64,000 bases of DNA from Diabrotica undecimpunctata (GCF_040954645.1 NC_092810.1:7486185-7550184); one strand, 5' to 3'. Counted from the first letter of the stretch, positions 45,172 to 57,545 are shown. Notes: generated from the sequence alone by a model not told the origin. Translations and numbers: made by a program.

Positions 45172-46775
45172 TGGAGAGAACATTTTAAAGACCTAACTCA
45201 TACAGACGTAGACAACATAGTGGAGATACAAGAAATTAATGAAGAACAAAAAGTAGAACCCATAACAACAGAGGAACTAGAAAAGGCAATTGAAAGAGTT
45301 AAATTAGGCAAAGCACCAGGCAAGGATGATATCACCCTGGAAATGATAAAATTCATGGGGATAGAGGAAGTGGACAGCATGAAAGAACTAATGAATGATA
45401 TCATAAAGAGAGTAGAAATACCACAGGACTGGAAGAAAGACATTATACTACCAATATACAAAAAGGGCGACAAGAGAAACTGTAATAATTATCGAGGTAT
45501 TACTATATCAAGTATTCCTGGAAAGGTATTCGCAAGAATAATAGAAACAAGAATAAAAACCCAAATAGAACCAACTATGGAAGATACACAATGTGGATTC
45601 AGGAAGGACAGAAGCACGCAAGACTACATATTCACAATAAGACAAATAAGTGAGAAAGTAATCAATAAAAAAAATAGAGAAATACATAATATGCTTTATT
45701 GATCTGGAAAAGGCGTTTGGCAGAATACAAAGAAAGGACGTATGGAGGACATTAAAGGAAAGAGGAGTTGACAGGATAACAATTGATGTAATAAAGGATA
45801 TGTACAATAATAATACAAATACGGTGAGAACCAACAACGAGGAATCCGAAGAATTTACTACAAGTCAAGGCGTCAAACAGGGATGCGTGTTGAGCCCACT
45901 GCTGTTGTCAGTGGTACTGGATGAAGCAATAAAGAAAGCCAAGAGAAGAATGAGAAAACTAACATTAGGATACTGGCAAATGAAACAGACTCAACTATCA
46001 GAGCTTCTATTTGCAGACGACATGGTCTTGATAGCAAAAAACAGAGAAGACCTACAGAACAACCTTGAAATCCTAGAAGAAGAACTGTCAAACATAAATA
46101 TGAAAATAAATACAGAGAAAACAAAAACAATGATAATTTCAAATAAGAGAAAGACACACGCAATACAATTAAACAAAAAACAACTAGAACAAGTGGAACA
46201 TTTTAAATACCTAGGAGCAATAATTGAATCAAACGGTAAACAAGACATGGAAATAAATGAGAGAATGGGACGAACAGGAAGCTTATTTAACACTATGAAA
46301 ACAACATTTTTGGGGAAAAAAGAAATACCGGAGAAGGTTAAAACGGCAGTCGTTAAATCAGTAGTTAGACCTACAATCATGTATAATAGCGAGTCATGGA
46401 CATTGACTGCGAGACAAAAATCTCGAGTCAATGCTATGGAAATGAGGTCCCTGAGGAAAATAGCAAACAGAAAGAGGACAGACAAAATACGAAACGAAAC
46501 AATCAGACAAAACCTAAAACTAGAACCAATAAACGAAAATATAGTAGAGGGGCAACTAAGATGGTTCGGGCACGTGTGTAGAATGTCGAATGAAAGATTA
46601 ACAAAACGAGTGTTTGAAACGAGAATGCAAGGGAAAAACAAACGAGGAAGACCAAGAGTTAGGTGGGTAGACGAAATCAGAAAAGAAGTTGAGAAGAAAG
46701 GATTGGCATGGGAAAGTGCACGAAATCTAACACCAGCCTTACACCTAACGGTAGAAAGGCTTAGGACTACTTAAG
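45172..46775 (+). mobile_element. LINE (RTE-like), 5'-truncated, with 13 bp target duplication
   Basis: TAATATTCTACAT occurs at 45159-45171 and again at 46776-46788, bracketing the insertion. The element ends at ACTTAAG, one base past the TAA stop, so there is essentially no 3' UTR in this copy. Confidence 0.8.
45180..46774 (+). pseudogene. LINE reverse transcriptase with one frameshift
   Basis: Frame A to 45690: REHFKDL, EELEKAIERVKLGKAPGKDD, IPQDWKKDIILPIYKKGDK, NNYRGITISSIPGKVFARII, EDTQCGFRKDRSTQDYIFTI. It frameshifts at an A-run near 45672, then ICFIDLEKAFGRIQRKDVW, TTSQGVKQGCVLSPLLL, FADD box (LLFADDMVLIA), HFKYLGAII, VVRPTIMYNSESWTLTARQK, LRWFGHVCRM and KRGRPRVRWVDEI. One frameshift in ~530 codons; the endonuclease is missing by 5' truncation. 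Confidence 0.85.
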
Positions 46776-46788
46776 TAATATTCTACAT

Positions 46789-48470
46789 ATACATACGTAT
46801 ACGATAAGAAAGCTATGCGTTTCCTCCTTGGTCAGTTGCGGAATGCCACAATGTGTTTTTTTTATAAATGTCTCATAGCAGAAATACACCTCTACTAATA
46901 ACCATCTAATTCGTTAATAACTATAATTTAATTCGTTAATTGCTGTGTCTCAATGTATCGATTAAAATTAGGCTAATTTATTCTTCCTTGAGATACATCT
47001 ACTCTCATGAATGACTGCAGAGACGTTTGACTAACGGTATAGAACTGGAAGATTTATCACTGGATCATGACGTCAGCCGCAGTAATATACTTTACTGCCC
47101 CTGTATGGCAAAATGACCGGTTATTTCTTCGGCTTGATGTGCTTCGCGACGCACGACTTCCCACAACAGGAAAATAAATGGCTCAGTATCGAGCAATGTG
47201 CCTCTCGCGAGCAGGTACTACGGCTGGAGTTACACTAAGAAAAATGTGTTTCTTAATTTCGTATACATCAGGATACCCCAAAAATTATCTTCCTTATTTT
47301 TCTTCATTTGTTAACTAGCAACTGCAGAAAATATATGAAAAGGAAATGAGAATGCTTAGATGGATGAGTGAAGCGCAAAAAAGATTAAAATTAAGAATAT
47401 GTATTTTAAGGGAAGTCTAGGGGTAGCACAATTGATTTCAAAATTAGAAAGCATAGGTGAAGATAGTTTGGGTACGTTCAAAATCGTGGTGTTAATCACC
47501 CGACACGAAAAATTGCTGATTTGCAATTTCCTGGAGGAAGTAGCACAGGAACACCAAAGAAAACTTGAGGTAGCTGTTTAGGCAGGACATCTCAGTAAAG
47601 ATGATTGATATTGTATTATTCAAGAAGCCTTAAAACTCATAGGAATCCTGCATGATAACTCAAGAAAGTATCTATGTATTCTAGAAAAGGATTACAGTAA
47701 GAAGCAGTAACATATATATTATATTATAGCAAGAAGTTATGGTCAAAATAAAGATCAAATAAATCGTTCCCAAGTCGAAACACTCAATGATTTTGCAAAA
47801 AAGTGAAGAAAACGTAAAAAAAAGAAAAAACTTGCATGAAATACGTGCCAACTAAGACAAAATAAGGGTATGCCGATTACAAGACAATAATAAACAAAAC
47901 CCATACTATTTTTGTGGCATTTGCGTCTCTGAGATTGATAATCAAAATATTTTTTAGTTTGTTTACAATGAACAAATTGCTGGTGTTTTCAAATCTGATG
48001 ATAACCCTTTAATAAAAGCTTGTCGTCGGTGTTTAAATTCAAAATCTTGCCACATCTATGAGACAGTATGACCTTGATTTAGACAAGTTTCATCTAAATA
48101 GTAAGTAGATTTTTCTTCCTTCACGACGATAGTCTTGGATTTTCTTCACGTAGTGTATCCGATACAAAATAATAAGTCCTCTTTCTCTAAGAATACTGAT
48201 CCTATTTCTTTTCATATATTTAATGTTCGTTTGCCTTAACGTTCACAATATTGCAATGTTTTCCTTAATGGCCGCAATATTTTGGGAATCAAATCGTCGG
48301 AATCTATTTCGGCTGCGACTTTCTTTAAGGTTAGAATTTTATTTTGGAAAAAAAAAGCATGGAATCTTTTCCGAATAATATACTAAATATCCTCTTTAAG
48401 CTATATAACGTTTTCTTCGTCTGTATTGTTCTGAAGCTATTTTCTTGTGGCATGTTAAAGTAATTACTAT
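46789..48470. other. Mostly featureless; small LINE end near 47330
   Basis: At 47325-47400 the plus strand reads LQKIYEKEMRMLRWMSEAQK, a LINE RT C-terminal motif in a few dozen codons. At ~47905-48060 a frame with YYFCGICVSEID and ACRRCLNSKSC (cysteine pairs) could be a zinc-finger relic. Nothing else is supported. Confidence 0.35.
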
Positions 48471-48474
48471 TTAA

Positions 48475-48942
48475 ATGGGAATAAGGATAGGAAATAAATT
48501 CAACATTTCAACAACGTTCAAAATAACAAACACATTGAGATCTATTTTGTCTAAAACCAAACCTCACAATGAACAAGAAAGGACAAAGAATTGCATTTAT
48601 AAAATACCTTGTGACTGCGATCAGTTTTATTTAGGTGAAACATCAAGGTCATTAAATGTTAGAATAAGTGAACATCAATATTATATTAAAATAGAGAATT
48701 TGATAAATCTTAAATATGTAAACACGCATGGGATAATGAACATAGGGTTCAATGGAATGATTCAAATATAGTTCTAAAAGAAACGCATGGTAAAAAGAGA
48801 AAAATCAAAGAAGCGGCTCTAATTATGCTAAATGAGACCAATTGTGTCGCAAATTCCTCTTCAGAATGTAGTAGAATCTGGTTACCCATATTAAAAGAGG
48901 AAGTTATTAAAAGGAAAATACCAGTATTAGTAAGTTGGTAAC
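48475..48942 (+). mobile_element. Penelope-like GIY-YIG fragment
   Basis: FKITNTLRSILSKTKPHNEQ, then CIYKIPCDCDQFYLGETSRS, NVRISEHQYY. After a frameshift near 48715 it reads HAWDNEHRVQW, KKRKIKEAALIM, SRIWLPILKEE and a stop. Same domain as at 20.4 kb but a clearly different lineage (DQFYLGETSRS instead of GMVYVGTTKRH). The RT part is missing. Confidence 0.75.
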
Positions 48943-48944
48943 AT

Positions 48945-49400
48945 ATTGAGGATACATCATTTATGTTTTTAAAATAACAAACATATAAAATCAGAATTTG
49001 GTGTTTATAATTAAACTAAATGCACGAACAAATACTTACCGTGTCGGGATAGTATTATGAGGTTTTTTTCCTGGTTTTTCCCTCATAATTTACTATGGAA
49101 TCCCTAACAGGAGATTTTTACTGTCATCATGGAATGTGTTTGTCTTTTTAAAGACGAATTACGTGCTTTGATTTTTTCTGACGGCTATTCTCCAGTTAAA
49201 GTTGATTTCATATAATCGAATGAACTATCTTACAAGTAAAGTCGTCCCAGAAACGCAACTCAACAATATTGGCAATATCATTTTAAAGTCGTCTATTTTC
49301 AAATGTATAATTTATGTCTGAATTGTCAATATAAATGAGTCAGATAAAATTAAATTATAAGAAGAATTTTTCACCAAGTAACAAAAAAACAAAATTTGTT
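48945..49400. other. No gene seen
   Basis: AT-rich; no supported feature. Confidence 0.4.
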
Positions 49401-49479
49401 TAATTTACTAATGTTTGTATTTTGAGAACGATTTCCGAAGTGGAAATTGAAACGTCAATAAACTTACTTTAACCTTTAA

Positions 49480-49686
49480 TTGTGGCTTATTTCCATTTAA
49501 ATAATAATTATTTCTTCCTCTGGTTTCAATTTTTTCAACAGACATATCCGGCTCACCTTCACGTTGTTTAATTTTTTTTTGAATTCTATGAACACTTCTT
49601 GTAGACACTTTAGTCAAATCAATCCACATAGTAACAACTTCATTGACCAAGATATCTTCATTCCTTTCACGGAGTTCACAATACAC
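49480..49686 (-). other. Possible helix-turn-helix fragment of a transposase
   Basis: Minus strand: NEVVTMWIDLTKVSTRSVHR followed by basic residues and TRGRNNYYL. The VSTRSVHRI helix resembles the recognition helix of mariner-type N-termini (TGVSxRTVxRI). Isolated and short; it runs into non-coding DNA. Confidence 0.25.
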
Positions 49687-49754
49687 GTTGTATATAATAC
49701 TTCCAAAAAATTTTTCCGACGATATTTCCTTTAACTATTGCCTTCCATCTCTGT

Positions 49755-49790
49755 CTCCGGTTATATATAATAAAATATATATAACCGGAG
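49755..49790. repeat. Perfect 14 bp hairpin
   Basis: CTCCGGTTATATAT and its exact complement around the loop AATAAAAT. Confidence 0.85.
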
Positions 49791-49799
49791 TTAGTACAT

Positions 49800-50400
49800 A
49801 TGAAGAGTACAGGAAACAACCAGATATGTTATTTCTTTTCACAACTGAGTAAATTGAATTTTAATGTTCAAAACCAATTATTTTTATTTCAAAAAGGAAT
49901 TATAAACAGTAGTTTACATAAAACAGTAGTTAACATTATTATAAAGTATTATAAGTACAGTTTTTTGGTGTACAAAAACTAAAGTCGGCTTTATTGCAAA
50001 AAAATCTGCATCACTGACGGTTTTACAAGAACAAAAGCAGCAATGTCACCTAAAACAAACAAAATCAGCCGTTTTTATTTTTTGACTAAAAAAGAAAATT
50101 AATGTATTATTTAATGTTCATTTATATATCAACATATAAATAATTTAAAGTAATTTTTAGAGATGAGCTAGGTTCTGGAAAAATGTCACTGTTTTTGGAC
50201 TGTAAAACCGCATAAGACTCATTAGATCGTTAAACATAGGAATTATTGGAGGACACTTTGGAATTATTGGAGGACATGTACGTTAAAGGCATATATAGAC
50301 AATTAGCATTCTTTTATGCAAATAAGCCTTTAAATTAATAAGAATTAGTCTTTCTTTTATGCAAATCGTTCATAACAGTTAACAAATACAGAAGTTTTGC
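49800..50400. other. No gene seen
   Basis: AT-rich; GGAATTATTGGAGGACA is locally doubled at ~50239 and ~50260. Confidence 0.4.
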
Positions 50401-50408
50401 ATAGGATA

Positions 50409-50578
50409 GATAGGCCAGAGGGAGACCAAAACTTAGGTATCAAGATAACATAGAGGATGATCTAAAATCCATAGGAGTTAAAGCATGGAGACGAGTTGCC
50501 AGAGACAGGGGCGAATGAAAGATTGTTCTGAAGAAGGCTTTGGCTCATAACGAGCTGTAATGCCACTGATGATGATGA
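50409..50578 (+). mobile_element. RTE-like LINE 3' end
   Basis: LRYQDNIEDDLKSIGVKAWR, VLKKALAHNEL, then TGCCACTGATGATGATGATAAC. It matches the C-terminus and tail of the LINE at 29320-30282. Confidence 0.7.
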
Positions 50579-50599
50579 TAACAGTTAATTGTCTAAGTT

Positions 50600-51180
50600 C
50601 ATCAGTATCAGTCAAACTTTTAAGCTTAATTTGAAATTCATTACACGTTGCGCATGCGTCACTTCTGGAGTATCTAAAGCAATATTAAATTCCTTATTAA
50701 AAATTGTTCTGTATGTTTCACATTTTGATTGTTAGTTCTTCTGGTAAATAAGTGATTTTTGTATTTTTCAGACTATAGTGGCTCTGACGACTCTTAAAAC
50801 TTTTGATGTGGTCACATACCAAACCTTTTGTTAAGTCGTCCAGCTTCCTATGTGTTGCACTATGCTTTCCACGTCTGTCCTTGAAGCTGCATTACTAGAG
50901 TCTTTCCTTTATATAATTTATTTTTTTTTGTAATCCCATTAATGGAACAAAAAGCTTTGGCACATATCGGAATATCACAATCGCGACTTCGAACTCGATA
51001 CAAATCACTTACATTATGGAAACTGACAGTATTCTCGTTTTGACAAGGCCTTCTATGCTGGACAGATAAGACCGTAATTAAATCAGCCAAATAATAATTT
51101 TGCTCATCGTGAGAGCTCAGAGCATTAAAATTTGTCAATATTTCTTTTCTTTGCGCCCCATTAATTACTTAAGCACTGCA
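50600..51180 (-). mobile_element. DUF7869/Sola-like N-terminal relic
   Basis: Minus strand: LTNFNALSSHDEQNYYLADL, QHRRPCQNEN, DLYRVRSRDCDIPICAKAFC, SINGITKKNK. After a frame change it reads DHIKSFKSRQSHYSLKNTKI, TYLPEELTI and YRTIFNKEFNIAL. The order (FNxLSxxxQxxYL, RR, YxVxxxxxxIxVCxxAF, HIxSFxxxxSHY, YLxxELxI) parallels residues ~10-170 of the protein at 38.9 kb. The core with DNC is absent. Confidence 0.5.
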
Positions 51181-51184
51181 GTTA

Positions 51185-51807
51185 CAGGGAAGTCCAGCTT
51201 CATGTCAATAACTTTAGCCTAAAAATATAATTAATATTTGTAGTATTTGATATATTAACTATCAAAGTTATTATTTAAAATATTGGCAGTAAAATTTGTA
51301 TTAAAAAAATACCAGGTGGTCAGTATGTTAAAAAATGCATTAAGACCGCAGTAAAAAAACCGAAACACATACATGATAAGAGTAGATAAGATAAAACGTT
51401 AACTAATTTTTTTTGTTAATAATGGCGTGAATAATAATTTCAGCACGAATTATTAACTTGCATAGCTTAAATAAAAACTTCCTTTATCTTTAAAACTGTT
51501 TTATTCTTAAAGAAATGTACTTAATATCTCCTGGAAATTTGTTTGTAAAAAGCTTAAGTGCCATCCAAGAAATTTCAGATTAGAAAGTTTTTACTTTATT
51601 TAAATTTATTATTTGAAAGCTGTGATTTCCGATTTACCTGACACTTTTATCATGTAGTCTTTTAAACAATATGGATTTTTAATCGGATGAAAACAGTATT
51701 AAACACGATTTTTATTTTTTACTCATATACTTTTTTATTTAAAAAAAACCCGCTTCAAACTAATAAAGCTATTAGTGCAACGGTAACAGTTAATTACACT
51801 TTGCTTA
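51185..51807. other. No gene seen
   Basis: AT-rich; no supported feature. Confidence 0.4.
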
Positions 51808-53673
51808 TAGTCTAGGCGGGATCTGTTTTGGATTGGACATTTTCCATAGGAAGCTATTTTTTTGCTCGAATCCCTTCAGGATGTGCCCAATATCGATAAT
51901 CACGATATGCGCCAGTCGCAAACCCTGTGCTAAATTTTTTATTTAACAAAATCTGAAAACAATTGAAAATTTCTCATTTTTTTGCTCCTATTTTCGTTTA
52001 TAATTCGGAAAATATTGATCCTAGAGAAACAATTATAAGAAGTTAAAAGTTTCGTTATTCAATTTTACACAATATTTTGTTAGCTAGAAATTGAAAATTT
52101 AATGTTTATTGTTGAAAAATAGCAATAATTGGAAAAAAAAGTACAAAAAAATGAAGTAATCCTTTAAATGAAAAGACTTTCTAAACTTGACTTACAAGCT
52201 CCGCCTAGAAAAACCTTTTAGTATGTTTAAAACGTGTGCTAAATTTTGTTAAGATCGGTCGGATAGGTTTTGCATAATAATTTTGCAACCCAGCCTACTG
52301 GAAAAAAATCGCAAATTTTCAAATTTATAGTAGGCCCTAAATAAGGCCCTCAGATAGTTGTAAATTTCTTTACACATAAAGAAAGGCTCAATCTTTCAAA
52401 CGCTTTTTGTAAAATTCAAATCACTTCACTAGGAGGGCCTAAAAATTTTTTTAAAGTTTTAAACATTTTTTATATATATATTAGGCTTATAAACAAATTG
52501 AATAACTTTACGAGTTTTAAACATATCAATTTCAAAATTTATACACTTAAAGAACATTAAAAGACGCTTCTTTAAAAAAAAGTAGCATTCAGGTTATTTC
52601 CAAGCCACTGCCGTACTTGGAAATATACACGAAGCGAGTGTTGCTCAGCTGCAGATTGTGTTGGTGGAGCATGGACAATTGAAAATTTTTATTTTTGCAA
52701 CCTTTTTTAAAGCACAAGTAGCGAATTTTATTCAATGTAAAATCGCACTTTGAGTGGCCCATATACAATGCCGATATAATTTTACATCCGCTGCGTTTAA
52801 TTTCTTCCTTAGTGACACTTTTTTCATTAAAAATGGTTGCTTCTTGCGATATATATCATTATTTGTTGAAAACAATTTAACAATTTTGCTTTTTCCTTGA
52901 TAAAAAATGCTGAGGTTGTATCACAACCTTATAAATTTTGAAATTGATATATTTAAAGCTCGTAAAGTTATTCAATTTGTTTATAAGCCTAAAAAATGTT
53001 TAAAACTTTAAAAAAATTTCTAGGCTCTCCTAGTAAACCGATTTGAATTTTACAAAAAGCGTTTGAAAGTTTGAGCCTTCCTTTATATTTAAAAAAATTT
53101 TCAACTATCTGAGAGGCTTATTTAGGGCCTACTATAAATTTGAAAATTTGCGATTTTTTTCCAGTACGCTGGATTGCAAAATTATTATGCAAAACCTATT
53201 TGACCGATCTTAACAAACTTTAGCACACGTTTTAAACATATTAAAAAGTTTTTCTAGGCGGAATATGGAGCTTGTAAGTTAAGTTTGGAAAGTCGAAAAC
53301 ATTTAAAGGATTAACTTCATTTTTTTGTACTTTTTTTTCCAATTATTGGTATTTTTTCAACAACAAACATTAAATTTTCAATTTCTAGCTAACGAAATAT
53401 TGTGTAAAATTAAATAACGAAACTTAACTTCTTATAATTTTTTTTCTAGGATCAACATTTTCCGAATTATAAACGAAAATAGGAGCAATAAAATGAGAAA
53501 CTTTCAATTGTTTTCAGATTTTGTTAAATAAAAAAATTAGCACAGGGTTTGCGACTGGGGCATATCGTGATTATCGATATTGGGCACATCCTTAAGGGAT
53601 TCCAGCAAAAAAATAGCTTCCTATGAAAAATGTCCATTATGGTCTAAATTTCTACAGATCCCGCCTAGTCTAT
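51808..53673. mobile_element. Foldback-type element with ~740 bp inverted arms
   Basis: Left arm 51808-52541 and right arm 52931-53673 are reverse complements with scattered mismatches and small indels. Shared blocks include TAGGCGGGATCTG, CAATATCGATAATCACGATAT, GCACAGGGTTTGCGACT and ATAAATTTTGAAATTGATAT. The 389 bp centre has no coding frame. No transposase; mobilised in trans if at all. Confidence 0.85.
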
Positions 53674-53772
53674 TAGTAAATTAAGGTCTTTTAAAAACAA
53701 AAGTAGGTTTTCTATAGTGTTTTTTGAATTTTAAATGTCTTTAAGATTGTTTGGTAAATGGTATTTAATGAT

Positions 53773-54123
53773 TTATTTCTGTGACGATTGAACTTTTCTC
53801 ACCTTTTTACTAGCACATGTTTTACCGTAAGGGATGAAACCGCACTCATCACAAATTAGGCATTCTTCTTTCTTAAACAAATGTTCATGAAAAAACTGGG
53901 CATGTCCAAGTCGTAAACGGGAAATAATTATTTGCTTTTGTCTGGATACCTCGGGTGATTGCCATGGTCCAATCTTATTTTTTCTCTGATGCTTTGATGG
54001 TGTGGATTTCCATTTATTGTTCCAGTTCTTGAACAGGTACTTTATGAAGTAGCTTTTTAGATTCATACTGACAGATTGGGGTGATATGGGTATACTGTTG
54101 TCGTTTATAGCTTCTTTGACCAC
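53773..54123 (-). mobile_element. LINE C-terminal fragment (RNase H-adjacent/zinc region)
   Basis: Minus strand: KNWNNKWKSTPSKHQRKNKI, GPWQSPEVSRQKQIIISRLR, LGHAQFFHEHLFKKEECLIC, DECGF. The RLRLGH...C-x2-C pattern is the end of ORF2 in I/Jockey-type LINEs that carry RNase H. Only this domain remains. Confidence 0.65.
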
Positions 54124-54149
54124 GAAAGCTACTAAAATCTAGGAAAAGC

Positions 54150-54468
54150 TTCCTTGGAACAGTGCAGGATGAACCGTCTGAGTATTTTCCTCTTCCCCAG
54201 GTTCAATGGACCGGCCAGTCCCTAGACTTAAAAACGTGGAAAACTATGAATCGGGTAAGAACGGGGGTCGCTCCAGTAAAATCAAACATGGCAAAATGGG
54301 GACCAAAAAATCGACCATGATGATGTGAACTGTGACTGTGGAGAAACACAGAATATGGAACATCTTCTTACATGCAGAAACTGTCCTCATCGATGTACCC
54401 TCGAAGATTTGTGGCTCGCCAACAAAGATGGAACCGACGTAGCCCGATACTGGGCCGAAATTTTATGA
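54150..54468 (+). mobile_element. LINE C-terminal zinc-knuckle fragment
   Basis: Plus strand, two frames: LDLKTWKTMNRVRTGVAPVK, SNMAKWGP, then CDCGETQNMEHLLTCRNCPH, CTLEDLWLANKDG, VARYWAEIL and stop. W-x-x-MNRxRTG..C-x-CG-xxQxxxHLLxC is the usual ORF2 end of insect LINEs. It faces away from the minus-strand piece at 53773-54123. Confidence 0.7.
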
Positions 54469-54489
54469 ATGACATGTCCGGACACGATA

Positions 54490-56140
54490 AAAAAAGTAAG
54501 TATAGCTTCTTCGGCATTTCTGCTGCTTCGTTACCTGCTATTCCAATATGTGATTCCAATTTTAGTGTAGTGCTCGCATTAAAAGATTTCATAATATCTG
54601 AAATATTGGACATTACGGCTCTCGACGCACAATTTCCACTAATTGATCTTATTATTGTCAAGTGCCGGATTTGTTACAAATATTTTTATATAGTTGTTGT
54701 TTATTTACCTGATAGGTTAAGTTTGGTAGACTTTGAATATTTTCTCGATTGCTTAGAGCAATTTGATTACTTAAATAATGACTGCATAGTACTAGGCGAT
54801 TTCAATGTTTCAAGGTTTATAGATAATGATATGTCCGATTTCAAAACTTCTTTAGTTTTAAGTTTTGCGGGCTCTACTGGCCTTAGACAATTTAACAATG
54901 TTGTTAATTACTTGGGTTGACTGCTAGATTTGGCCTTATCGCATTTCAGTTGTGAAGTGAAGCATGATGACTCACCTTTGGTCTACGAAGACTCTCATCA
55001 CCCAGCTCTTCTAATAAAATTTATGGATACATTTGTAAAAGAGCCTAAATAAAGGTACGGTTTGGAGCAATTAACTTACAACTTTAAAGAGCAAATTTGC
55101 CTGCTTTATATCGAGAACTGTATGAAACGGATTGGAATTCTCTGGATACTTCTAATGACGTTAATGAAACTTTAAATAACTTTTATGATAAGATTTTTTC
55201 TGTGTTTAATAAGTATATTCCAGTTTATAAAAACTTTAGCCATAAATACACACCCTGGTTCGATGCTGATATCATTCACAACATCAAATCAAAAGCAAAG
55301 TTTAGAAAAAAGTTTAAACGATTCAAAAATCATTGTGATTTGCTTGAGTTTCAACGGTTAAGACACCTTGTCAAATCAAAAATCAGTTTGGCATACAATG
55401 TATATGTCGAGAATATTCAAATTGCTTTATCCATCAACCCCAAGAAGTTTTGGTCGTACGTAAATTCAAAAAATAATAGTTCAATAATTCCTGGTGTGAT
55501 GAAATATAATGGCATTACTACCTCCGACCCACAAAATATTGTGAATGTGTTTGCAGAATTTTTCAAGGGTGTTTTTCTGCCATCAGATATTAATTTCAAG
55601 GCTAACTCTTCCTCAGTTAACGCGGATTACTTAAATTTTTATCCTATTTTAGATTCTGAGATCATTTTGGCTAGTAAGAAATTGAAAGACAAAATGACGT
55701 GCGGACCTGATAATATTCCATCTTTTTTGGTTAAGGATTGTATAGGTGCCTTAACTGTGCCACTATTAAAAATTTTTAATTTATGTCTTTTTAACAAGGA
55801 ATATCCGAGTCTCTGGAAGGAGTCAAAAGTGTGCCCAATATTCAAAACTGGTGAAAAGGGTCAGGTAGAAAACTACAGACCAATTTTCATTATTTGCAAT
55901 CTATCGAAAGTCTTTGAAATAGTTTTGTATAATCGTATTTACTCACGGACTCGTAATCAGCAGTCTACATATCAACATGGTTTTGTCTCCAATCGGTCCA
56001 CTGCGACAAACTTATTAATGGTCACACAATATATCTCAGCGGCCCTAGATAATAGAGGTCAAGTTGACGTCATATACACTGACTTAACGAAGGCGTTCGA
56101 CAGAATTCACCACGGCGTATTATCGCCAAATGTAGTTTTA
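54490..56140 (+). mobile_element. Jockey-like LINE, 3'-truncated (endonuclease, linker, RT start)
   Basis: APE-type endonuclease part 54490-55030: YIVVVYLPDRLSLVDFEYFL, VLGDFNVSRF, GLRQFNNVVN, then past an in-frame TGA LLDLALSHF and EDSHHPALLIKF (catalytic His). Linker and RT start run in one frame from ~55100 to 56140: YTPWFDADIIHNIKSKAKFR, NPKKFWSYVNSKNNSS, KMTCGPDNIPSFLVKDC, LWKESKVCPIFKTGEKG, VENYRPIFIICNLSKVFEIV, YQHGFVSNRSTATNL, YTDLTKAFDRIHHGVL. It stops there; the FADD box is missing. Being 3'-truncated, it was broken by deletion rather than by normal LINE 5' truncation. Confidence 0.85.
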
Positions 56141-56144
56141 GACA

Positions 56145-56620
56145 ATACAAAGAAAAAGAAGCAAAGTCAGAGGAAATAAAATTCCACAATCCTTACTAGT
56201 ACACCTATAAAGGATGCTTTTGAATAAAAACAGGAAAGAAGAAAGGACACATTTAAACTAGCAGCAGTAAAAAGAAAAACCGATTCAGAAGACCAAAGCA
56301 TTTTCGTTAACTCCACTAAAGAAAAAAGCTTAGCAACTATTTCTAAAAAGCCACTTTTAAACAAAAATAAAAAAACGAAGAAGAAGAAAAATGTAAAAAT
56401 GATTGAGAAAAGTGATCAAAGCAGCAATAGTGAAAGCGAAAATGAAGACGATTGCCTGTGAATTTTTTGTCATAGCACCTATAAAGAAGTAAACAAGGTG
56501 AAGGTGAATTAGATGCCAAACTTGTCATAGGTGGGCCCAAGAAGAATGTGCCGGGCAGAAGAGGACGATAGTTCATCTGTGGATTGTGTTTATGTTAACC
56601 ATCCATTTCTTATTACTTAT
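56145..56620 (+). mobile_element. pogo-type transposase C-terminal relic
   Basis: Plus strand: EEIKFHNP, STPIKDAF (the TSTPxK motif that follows the DDE core), a long Lys/Ser-rich acidic stretch, and a terminal zinc-binding tail readable as DDCL..C, then in another frame IRCQTCHRWAQEECAG. These features are known from the ends of insect pogo/jerky transposases. No DDE core. Confidence 0.5.
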
Positions 56621-56939
56621 TTGTAATATGGTTGACGTATTTGCCCCTACATGTGATAAGCTCAGTAGAACTCTTATCCCTCTAAACATCAAAACCATCT
56701 TCACTACTCACTCCAAGTTGTCCAATCTCGTCAGACCAAATCTCCAATGAAGACCATGGTGTCTACGAGATACCTTGTTCCAGTTGCTAAGAAAGTAAAA
56801 ATCTGGTTTTGACAACCAAGAAATCTATGGATTTCTACGTTTTGGTTTTAAAATCAGTAGTACATTTAACAATTTTAATCAACGTTAAAATACGTGTCAT
56901 TTCTAGAACGATATAAAGTAGTACATATGATAATGGTTT

Positions 56940-57195
56940 CGAAGCCAGCAAAAGACGCAATTTTCCACAAAATTATAGACAAATTAGCCTGCTATCAGAC
57001 GCAAGCAAGATTGCTGGATGAGCAATACTAAGTAGATTATTAAATGAGACAGAAAGACTTGACAGTACTTCCATCAGACATACATACACCTGTGAATTCT
57101 AAATACTGAATAACTAAATTATATTCCCAAGAATTAAATAACAATCAATACACAGGAACAGTATTTCTCTACGTCAGTAAAGCATTCGACAACGG
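56940..57195 (+). mobile_element. LINE RT fragment
   Basis: KRRNFPQNYRQISLLSDASK, AILSRLLNETERLD, then SAKAFDN-like FLYVSKAFDN. The first RT motifs (NYRPISLLS, DxxKAFD) in broken frames. Confidence 0.5.
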
Positions 57196-57454
57196 TTTTT
57201 TTTATTAAGGAATCTAAATGCTTTTCAGTAAGGTCATTAGTACTATAAATGGAGCTCCAATTAAAAAGGTAACTAATTACTGGTATTTTGGAACCAAAAT
57301 ACAGATAATAGGAAATTGAAACAATGAAAAAAGGCATATCAAAATTGTTGGTGTCACTTTCATTAAAATGAAAAGAAAAAAGATAAATATTTTTTGCTTG
57401 GGTAACTCTTATACTGAGGAGTCAAGTAACTTTCGCTATAAACAAATTACTATT

Positions 57455-57545
57455 TATCATCATCTTCATCATCATTCTCTTTGCCTTTATCCCTATACGG
57501 GGTCGGCTGCACAAATTACTACATTCAAAGCTAGCCAAAACATTT
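57455..57545 (-). mobile_element. LINE 3' tail
   Basis: On the minus strand AGCCGACCCCGTATAGGGAT and GCAAAGAGAATGATGATG precede an ATGATGATGAT-type run, another RTE-like end. Confidence 0.4.
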
